A stretch of DNA of 10,757 bases, from NCBI GenBank assembly GCA_947304475.1, contig CAMZBE010000016.1, positions 1 through 10,757 of the forward strand, given 5' to 3'. The notes under the pieces are model-generated. The model did not search any database and was not told where the DNA came from. It saw only the letters and a list, made by a program, of their open reading frames with translations. The number at the start of each line of letters is the position of its first letter. Position 1 is the first letter of the stretch. Shown piece after piece: positions 6,235 through 10,757 of the stretch. The DNA is from an uncultured Clostridia bacterium. GTDB taxonomy: Bacteria > Bacillota > Clostridia > Oscillospirales > CAG-272. Position numbers and translations under genes: made by a program.

Positions 6235-7065
6235 ATGGCTACCGTTAAGTATAAGCCGACAACTCCGTCGCGCAGAAATATGCAGGCGCCTTCCTTCGAA
6301 GAGGTGACCAAGTTCTCTCCCGAAAAGAGTCTGATCACCAAAAAGAAGAAGACCGCAGGCAGAAACAGTTACGGTCGGATCACCGTCCGTCATCACGGCG
6401 GCGGCAACAAGCAGAAGTACCGCATCATCGACTTCAAGCGTCAGGACACCGAGCCCGCGAAGGTCATCGGCGTCGAGTACGATCCCAACCGCACCGCGTA
6501 TATCGCGCTGCTTGAGAACGAAGCCGGCAAGAAGAGTTATATCATCGCTCCCGTCGGACTGAAGGACGGCGACGTCGTCTACTCGGGCGCCGACGCGGAC
6601 ATCAAGCCGGGCAACAGCCTTCCGATTTCGGCGATCCCGGTCGGTACGTTCATTCACAACGTCGAACTCTACCCCGGCAAGGGCGCGCAACTCGTCCGCT
6701 CCGCCGGCGCCGCAGCCCAGTTGATGGCGAAAGAGAACGGCGTGGCGCAGATCCGTCTTCCCTCGGGAGAGGTCCGCATCGTTCGTCTCGATTGCAAGGC
6801 GACCATCGGACAGGTCGGCAACATCGAACACGAGACCGTCAAACTCGGCAAAGCCGGTAAGACGCGTCACCTCGGCATCCGCCCGACCGTCAGAGGTTCG
6901 GTCATGAACCCGGTCGACCACCCGCACGGCGGCGGCGAAGGCAAATCTCCCGTCGGTCATCCCGGGCCCGTAACCCCGTGGGGTAAGCCCGCCCTCGGAT
7001 ACAAGACGAGAAACAGCAAGGCGAGAACCGACAAGTTCATCGTCAAGCGCAGAAACAGCAAGTAA
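6235..7065 (+). CDS. rplB: 50S ribosomal protein L2
   Basis: A 276-aa conserved protein needed for subunit association and close to the peptidyl transferase centre. The start KYKPTTPSRRNM, the SYGRITVRHHGGGNKQKYR rRNA-binding segment near 45-62, and MNPVDHPHGGGEGKSPVG near 224 are family signatures. H229 in VDHPHGG matches by number the important histidine of E. coli L2. It ends in the basic tail YKTRNSKARTDKFIVKRR. The ATG at 6235 lies 8 nt after GGGAGGAG. Complete and ordinary. Confidence 0.98.
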   Translation: MATVKYKPTTPSRRNMQAPSFEEVTKFSPEKSLITKKKKTAGRNSYGRITVRHHGGGNKQKYRIIDFKRQDTEPAKVIGVEYDPNRTAYIALLENEAGKKSYIIAPVGLKDGDVVYSGADADIKPGNSLPISAIPVGTFIHNVELYPGKGAQLVRSAGAAAQLMAKENGVAQIRLPSGEVRIVRLDCKATIGQVGNIEHETVKLGKAGKTRHLGIRPTVRGSVMNPVDHPHGGGEGKSPVGHPGPVTPWGKPALGYKTRNSKARTDKFIVKRRNSK

Positions 7066-7090
7066 CGGCTGAGAAGGGAGCACACAAGAT

Positions 7091-7372
7091 ATGAGCAGAA
7101 GTCTGAAGAAACCGCCTTTTGTCGAAGTCAAACTCTTCAACAGAGTCTGCGAGATGAACGCAAAGGGTGAGAAAAAGGTGCTGAAGACGTGGTCCCGTGC
7201 ATCTACCATCTTCCCGGAATTCGTCGGTCACACGATCGCCGTCCACGACGGCAGAAAGCACGTTCCGGTGTATATTACCGAGGATATGGTCGGTCACAAA
7301 CTCGGCGAGTTCGCGCCTACCCGTACGTTTAAGGGACACGCAGGTTCCAAGACGTCGAACAACGGAAACTGA
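7091..7372 (+). CDS. rpsS: 30S ribosomal protein S19
   Basis: A 93-aa small-subunit head protein that works with S13 next to the A and P sites. MSRSLKKPPFVE, KTWSRASTIFPEFVGHTIAVHDGRKHVPVYI (in part) and the KLGEFAPTRTFKGH end are diagnostic, and the length is typical (about 92). The ATG at 7091 follows AAGGGAG at slightly long spacing (about 10 nt). It sits between rplB (25-nt gap) and rplV (18-nt gap). Confidence 0.98.
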   Translation: MSRSLKKPPFVEVKLFNRVCEMNAKGEKKVLKTWSRASTIFPEFVGHTIAVHDGRKHVPVYITEDMVGHKLGEFAPTRTFKGHAGSKTSNNGN

Positions 7373-7390
7373 CAGGAGGGAAACTGAGTC

Positions 7391-7758
7391 ATGCAGAAAG
7401 AGAAAAAGGAAGCGCTGGAAGCCCGCAAGGCCGCTGAAAAGAACGCGCCTGAAGGCAGAGCGTATCTGAAGTATGTCAGGATCTCCCCCCGGAAGATGAA
7501 GATCGTCCTGGACCTGATCCGCGGCAAGGATACCGACATGGCGTTGGCAATCCTGAAGAACACCCGCCGCGCGGCGAGCGAATACCTGATCAAACTTTTG
7601 AACAGCGCCGTCGCGAACGCCGAGCACAAGAACGCCGAAAAGGGGCTCGGCATGGACACCGCTTCGCTCTACGTTGCGGAATGTTTCGTCTGCCCCGGTC
7701 CGACCGCATCAACAAGAGAACCAGCCACATCACCCTGGCTGTTTCCGAGAAAGACTGA
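7391..7758 (+). CDS. rplV: 50S ribosomal protein L22, frame-disrupted with missing tunnel-loop segment
   Basis: L22 lines the exit tunnel with a long beta-hairpin. After an N-terminal charged extension of about 20 residues, GRAYLKYVRISPRKMKIVLDLI through LYVAECFVCPGP (to about codon 104) is clearly L22. The family continues with a (T/S)(M/L)KR...PRAxGRA loop and then xRINKRTSHIT; here the loop is absent. The continuation DRINKRTSHITLAVSEKD followed by TGA is present at 7702-7758, but in the -1 frame. In the annotated frame the protein instead runs on, past that TGA and the rpsC Shine-Dalgarno, into S3 as a 401-residue fusion (7391-8596). The pattern equals a deletion of about 40 nt between two CCGACC copies. 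It is either a sequence or assembly error or a true lesion. The ATG follows CAGGAGGG. Confidence 0.85.
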
Positions 7759-7777
7759 GAGAAGGAGGTTTGCATTC

Positions 7778-8596
7778 ATGGGTCAGAAAGTAAATCCGCA
7801 CGGCCTGCGCGTCGGCGTGATCAAAAACTGGGATTCCAGATGGTATGTGAAAGATGAAGAGATCGGAGACACCATCGTTTCCGATTACAAGATCAGAAAA
7901 TATCTGAAGGAGAAACTCCAGGCAGCCGGCGTCCCGAAAGTCGAGATCGAACGCGATCGGGCGAGAGTCCGCGTGTTCATCCACTGCGCGAAGCCCGGTA
8001 TGGTGATCGGACGCGGCGGCGTCGAGATCGAGAAACTCAAGACCGAACTTGAGGCGATGGTCGGGAAACCGGTCGCCGTCAACGTGTTCGAGATCAAGAA
8101 CCCCGATCTGAACGCACAACTCGTCGCCGAGAACATCGCTTCGCAACTCGAGAGACGTACCTCGTTCCGCCGCGCCATGAAGCAGGCGATCGGTCGGACC
8201 ATGAAACTCGGCGCCAAGGGCGTGAAAGTGTCCTGCGGCGGCCGTCTCGGCGGCGCCGAGATCGCGCGTACCGAGCACTATCACGAAGGAACCATTCCGC
8301 TGCAGACGCTGCGCGCCGACATCGAATACGGTTTCTGGGAAGCCAACACCACCTACGGTAAGATCGGCGTCAAGGTCTGGATCTACCGCGGCGAAGTTCT
8401 CTCCGAGAACGCAGGCGCCGCAGAGAGAAGAACCGAAGAGCGCCGCGACAGACGTCCGCGCCGCAACGACGGCAACCGTCGTGACGGCGACCGTCGGTTC
8501 GGCAACAACGCCGGGCCCCGCAGCGGCGGCGAACGTCGCTTCGGCAGAAACGCCGGTGGCCGGAACTTCAACAAATCCAACGAAGGGGGCAACTGA
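7778..8596 (+). CDS. rpsC: 30S ribosomal protein S3 with long Arg/Gly/Asn-rich tail
   Basis: S3 lies at the mRNA entry of the 30S subunit. The start GQKVNPHGLRVGVIK, the KH-domain loop VIGRGG near 75, and RLGGAEIARTEHYHEGTIPLQTLRADIEYG (in part) in the C-terminal domain are diagnostic. The total is 272 aa against about 210-235 in most bacteria. The excess is a 64-residue low-complexity tail (209-272) with 17 arginines, many Gly and Asn, and a repeated RRFGxNAG unit. The ATG at 7778 is 8 nt after AAGGAGGT (7762-7769), which strongly supports an independent start, although the frame is continuous with the disrupted rplV upstream. rplP follows after 2 nt. Confidence 0.98.
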   Translation: MGQKVNPHGLRVGVIKNWDSRWYVKDEEIGDTIVSDYKIRKYLKEKLQAAGVPKVEIERDRARVRVFIHCAKPGMVIGRGGVEIEKLKTELEAMVGKPVAVNVFEIKNPDLNAQLVAENIASQLERRTSFRRAMKQAIGRTMKLGAKGVKVSCGGRLGGAEIARTEHYHEGTIPLQTLRADIEYGFWEANTTYGKIGVKVWIYRGEVLSENAGAAERRTEERRDRRPRRNDGNRRDGDRRFGNNAGPRSGGERRFGRNAGGRNFNKSNEGGN

Positions 8597-8598
8597 CA

Positions 8599-9024
8599 AT
8601 GTTAATGCCGAAAAGAGTCAAGTACCGTCGTGTTCAGCGCGGTCGTATGAAGGGCAAAGCCCTGCGCGGCAACACCGTCACGAACGGCAGTTTCGGACTC
8701 GTTGCGCTTGAGCCCGCCTGGATCACGAGCAATCAGATCGAGGCAGCCCGTATCGCTATGACGCGTTATATCAAGCGCGGCGGTAAAGTCTGGATCAAGA
8801 TTTTCCCCGACAAGCCCATTACCGAAAAACCCGCTGAAACCCGTATGGGTTCCGGTAAAGGTTCGCCCGAGTACTGGGTTGCGGTCGTGAAACCCGGACG
8901 CGTCCTGTTCGAAATGGACGGGATCTCCGAGGACGTCGCCAAAGAGGCAATGCGTCTTGCCGGCCACAAACTGCCGATCAAGACCAAGTTCGTTGCCAAG
9001 GGACAAGAGGCAGAGGAGGTTTGA
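8599..9024 (+). CDS. rplP: 50S ribosomal protein L16
   Basis: A 141-aa protein near the A-site tRNA elbow, needed for late 50S assembly. MLMPKRVKYRRVQRGRMKG at the start, GLVALEPAWITSNQIEAARIA, and the KPITEKPAETRMGSGKGSPEYWVA loop (R82) are signatures; the length is normal (about 137-145). The ATG at 8599 is preferred over the one at 8605 because the GGGGG at 8585-8589 is 9 nt away and the family begins MLMPKR. The Shine-Dalgarno lies inside rpsC, whose stop is 2 nt upstream, so the two are likely coupled. Confidence 0.98.
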   Translation: MLMPKRVKYRRVQRGRMKGKALRGNTVTNGSFGLVALEPAWITSNQIEAARIAMTRYIKRGGKVWIKIFPDKPITEKPAETRMGSGKGSPEYWVAVVKPGRVLFEMDGISEDVAKEAMRLAGHKLPIKTKFVAKGQEAEEV

Positions 9025-9027
9025 GCC

Positions 9028-9216
9028 GTGAAAGCAGAAGAACTCAGAAGCATGAGCGCCGAGCAACTCGGCGTCAAACTGCAGGACCTTAAGAAGGAAC
9101 TGTTCAATCTCCGCTTCCAGCACGCGATCAACCAACTTGACAATCCCCACAAGATCACCGACGTCAAGCACGATATCGCTCGCGTGATGACTGTTCTTCG
9201 CGAGAAGAACGCTTGA
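9028..9216 (+). CDS. rpmC: 50S ribosomal protein L29
   Basis: A 62-aa two-helix protein beside the tunnel exit, next to L23. KAEELRSMSAEQLGVKL, the KKELFNLRFQHA core and KHDIARVMTVLREK are characteristic, and the length is typical. It starts with GTG at 9028, fixed by AGAGGAGGT (9012-9020) 7 nt upstream within the end of rplP; the gap to rplP is only 3 nt. Its TGA overlaps the Shine-Dalgarno of rpsQ. Confidence 0.97.
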   Translation: MKAEELRSMSAEQLGVKLQDLKKELFNLRFQHAINQLDNPHKITDVKHDIARVMTVLREKNA

Positions 9217-9229
9217 AGGAGGACGTAAA

Positions 9230-9487
9230 ATGGAAGAACGTAATTTGAGAAAAGTCAGAGTCGGCCGCGTCGTCAGCAACAAGATGGATAAGACCATCGC
9301 GGTCGCGATCGAGGACCACGTCCGCCACCCGAAGTACGGGAAGATCATCAAGCGTACCGTGAAGATCTACGCGCACGATGCGGACAACGCCTGCCAGATC
9401 GGCGATAAGGTTTCCGTCATGGAGACCAGACCTCTCTCCAAGATGAAGAGATGGCGTCTCGTCGAGATCATCGAACGGGCACAGTAA
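9230..9487 (+). CDS. rpsQ: 30S ribosomal protein S17
   Basis: An 85-aa primary 16S rRNA-binding protein of the OB-fold type. RKVRVGRVVSNKMDKTIAVAIE, HPKYGKIIKRTVKIYAHD and the RPLSKMKRWRLVEI end match the family at normal length (about 84-88). The ATG at 9230 lies 7 nt after AAGGAGG (9216-9222), which overlaps the rpmC stop. It is conventionally the last gene of the S10 operon; a 69-nt gap follows before rplN. Confidence 0.98.
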   Translation: MEERNLRKVRVGRVVSNKMDKTIAVAIEDHVRHPKYGKIIKRTVKIYAHDADNACQIGDKVSVMETRPLSKMKRWRLVEIIERAQ

Positions 9488-9556
9488 TCGAGAAACTCAA
9501 TTCAGAAGTAGGCAGGTCAAAACGCTTGCCGAAGAGAATTCAGGAGGAAAAGATCA
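9488..9556 (+). other. rpsQ-rplN spacer, S10/spc operon boundary
   Basis: A 69-nt gap, longer than the neighbouring gaps. It contains AATTCAG twice (9499-9505, 9538-9544) and a weak GGCAG/TTGCC hairpin with a 10-nt loop. No terminator and no convincing promoter were seen, so read-through from the S10 genes to the spc genes is the likely arrangement. Confidence 0.5.
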
Positions 9557-9925
9557 GTGATTCAGCAACAGTCTTTAATGAAGGTCGCCGATAACACCGG
9601 CGCCAAAGAACTGATGTGTATCCGTGTTCTCGGCGGTTCCCGTCGTCGCTACGCCGGTATCGGCGATATCGTTGTCTGCGCTGTGAAAAAGGCGGCGCCC
9701 AACGGAGTCGTGAAAAAAGGCGAAGTGGTGAAGGCGGTCATCGTCCGTACGGTGAAGGAACTTCGCCGGGCAGACGGATCCTATATCAAGTTTGATGAGA
9801 ACGCGGCTGTCATTCTCAAGGATGACAACACCCCGAAGGGGACGCGTATTTTCGGCCCTGTGGCCCGGGAACTCCGCGACAAGGATTTCACCAAGATCCT
9901 GTCCCTCGCTCCCGAAGTACTTTGA
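9557..9925 (+). CDS. rplN: 50S ribosomal protein L14
   Basis: A 122-aa protein at the subunit interface, making bridge contacts and next to L19. MIQQQSLMKVADNTGAKELMCIRVLGG at the start (in part), GDIVVCAVKKAAPNG, and FGPVARELRDKDFTKILSLAPEVL at the end are diagnostic, and 122 aa is exactly the usual size. The start codon is GTG at 9557, set by the conserved IQQQS start and AGGAGGA (9542-9548) 8 nt before. First gene of the spc-type segment. Confidence 0.98.
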   Translation: MIQQQSLMKVADNTGAKELMCIRVLGGSRRRYAGIGDIVVCAVKKAAPNGVVKKGEVVKAVIVRTVKELRRADGSYIKFDENAAVILKDDNTPKGTRIFGPVARELRDKDFTKILSLAPEVL

Positions 9926-9940
9926 TCGGAGGAAGCAACA

Positions 9941-10300
9941 ATGAGTAAAATGCACATCAAAACCGGCGATACCGTTGTCGTTCTCTCCGGCCGCAACGAA
10001 GACAAATGGATGAAAAAGGACGGAGAAACGGTCAGACGCACCGGTAAGGTCATCGCCACCTCGCCCGCCGAGGGAAAAGTGATCGTCGAGGGCGTCCACC
10101 AGGTTTCCAAGCATACCAAGGCGCGCAAGCAGGGCGACGTCAGCGGTATCATCAAGACCGAGGGCGCGATCTACGCGTCGAAGGTCCAACTCTACTGCCC
10201 CAACTGCGGTTGCGGCGTTCGTGTCAAGGCCGGCTACGAGGAAGCGAACGGCAAAAAGGTCAAGGTTCGCCTCTGCGTCAAGTGCGGCAAGAAGATCTGA
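9941..10300 (+). CDS. rplX: 50S ribosomal protein L24, four-cysteine form
   Basis: A 119-aa assembly-initiator protein with a KOW domain (KTGDTVVVLSGRNE...GKVIATSPAEGKVIVEGVH at about 6-53). The C-terminal part carries C86-P-N-C89 and C112-V-K-C115, a likely zinc ribbon, which is known in a subset of bacterial L24 and absent in E. coli. An extra C91 lies next to the first pair. The ATG at 9941 follows CGGAGGAAG at 7-nt spacing. It has 15- and 14-nt gaps to its neighbours in the usual L14-L24-L5 order. Confidence 0.97.
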   Translation: MSKMHIKTGDTVVVLSGRNEDKWMKKDGETVRRTGKVIATSPAEGKVIVEGVHQVSKHTKARKQGDVSGIIKTEGAIYASKVQLYCPNCGCGVRVKAGYEEANGKKVKVRLCVKCGKKI

Positions 10301-10314
10301 GGAGGAGATAGACA

Positions 10315-10757
10315 ATGTCAAGATTTGCCGAAAAGTATAAAGCAGAAGTCGCTCCTGCTCTGATGACGAAATTCGCCTACAAGAGCCCCATGCAGATCCC
10401 GCGTTTCGACAAGATCGTGATCAACGTCGGCGTGGGCGACGCGCGTGAGAACGCAAAGGTCATCGACAGCGTGATCGACGAGATCACCATGATCGCGGGC
10501 CAGAAGGCGGTTCCCACCTACGCCAGAAAGTCGGTCGCGAACTTCAAGGTCCGTCAGGGCATGAAGATCGGCGTCAAAGTGACGCTCCGCGGCGAGAGAA
10601 TGTACGAGTTTATGGATAAACTCTTCAACTTCGCTCTCCCCCGCGTCCGTGACTTCAAGGGGATCAACCCCAACGCCTTCGACGGAAGAGGCAACTACTC
10701 CCTGGGTCTCAAGGAGCAGCTGATCTTCCCCGAGGTCGAGTACGACAAGGTCGAGAA
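10315..10757 (+). CDS. rplE: 50S ribosomal protein L5, C-terminus cut by window edge
   Basis: L5 binds 5S rRNA and helps form the central protuberance. 147 complete codons of about 180 are visible. The start SRFAEKYKAEVAPALMTKF, IDKIV-like RFDKIVINVGVGDA, the RKSVANFKVRQGMKIGVKVTLRG core, MYEFMDKLFNFALPRVRDFKG and NYSLGLKEQLIFPE are family signatures. The ATG at 10315 lies 7 nt after GGAGGAG (10301-10307), directly behind the rplX stop. Confidence 0.97.
   Translation, partial: MSRFAEKYKAEVAPALMTKFAYKSPMQIPRFDKIVINVGVGDARENAKVIDSVIDEITMIAGQKAVPTYARKSVANFKVRQGMKIGVKVTLRGERMYEFMDKLFNFALPRVRDFKGINPNAFDGRGNYSLGLKEQLIFPEVEYDKVE

Noticed and set aside
7691..7710. Programmed -1 frameshifting to restore the L22 C-terminus
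   Set aside because: There is no X-XXY-YYZ slippery heptamer at the junction and the loop codons are missing altogether, which recoding alone would not explain.

Overview
The window is about 10.8 kb of GC-rich bacterial chromosome (I estimate close to 60% G+C). It holds two divergent transcription units separated by a 598-bp spacer. Strong GGAGG-type ribosome binding sites, the ribosomal protein gene order, a four-cysteine L24 and a Pol I with a degenerate proofreading domain together suggest a high-GC Firmicute, most likely an uncultured Clostridia-like lineage. This is inference: no rRNA or lineage marker was compared.

Left part, minus strand (1-3596): a gene for a 373-aa multi-pass membrane protein of unknown function overlaps polA (DNA polymerase I) by the 4 bases ATGA. 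polA runs off the left edge and lacks its last roughly 45 codons. It has no clear ribosome binding site of its own, so it is probably translated by coupling.

Spacer (3597-4194): it carries a minus-strand promoter for the membrane protein/polA pair with a duplicated ATTGTAACC box, a GC-rich palindrome, and a near-consensus plus-strand promoter with an A/T-tract UP element. The plus promoter drives a leader of about 240 nt. By eye this leader contains a long stem-loop capped by GAAA, a terminator-like hairpin with a T7 tract that overlaps an alternative hairpin, a tandemly repeated small hairpin, and a CCTCC that can mask the rpsJ Shine-Dalgarno.

Right part, plus strand (4195-10757): the canonical S10 operon running into the spc operon: rpsJ, rplC, rplD, rplW, rplB, rpsS, rplV, rpsC, rplP, rpmC, rpsQ, rplN, rplX, rplE (cut by the right edge). 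Genes are tightly packed, each with a good Shine-Dalgarno. The exceptions are a 105-nt rpsJ-rplC gap that folds into three neat hairpins and a 69-nt rpsQ-rplN gap.

The most anomalous points are these. (1) rplV (L22) appears to have lost the segment encoding the tip of the exit-tunnel loop, with a frameshift that leaves its C-terminal strand in another frame and fuses L22 in frame to S3. (2) The S10 leader and the rpsJ-rplC gap look like structured regulatory RNA and may be the autoregulatory sites of this operon. No mobile element, CRISPR array, tRNA or rRNA was seen.
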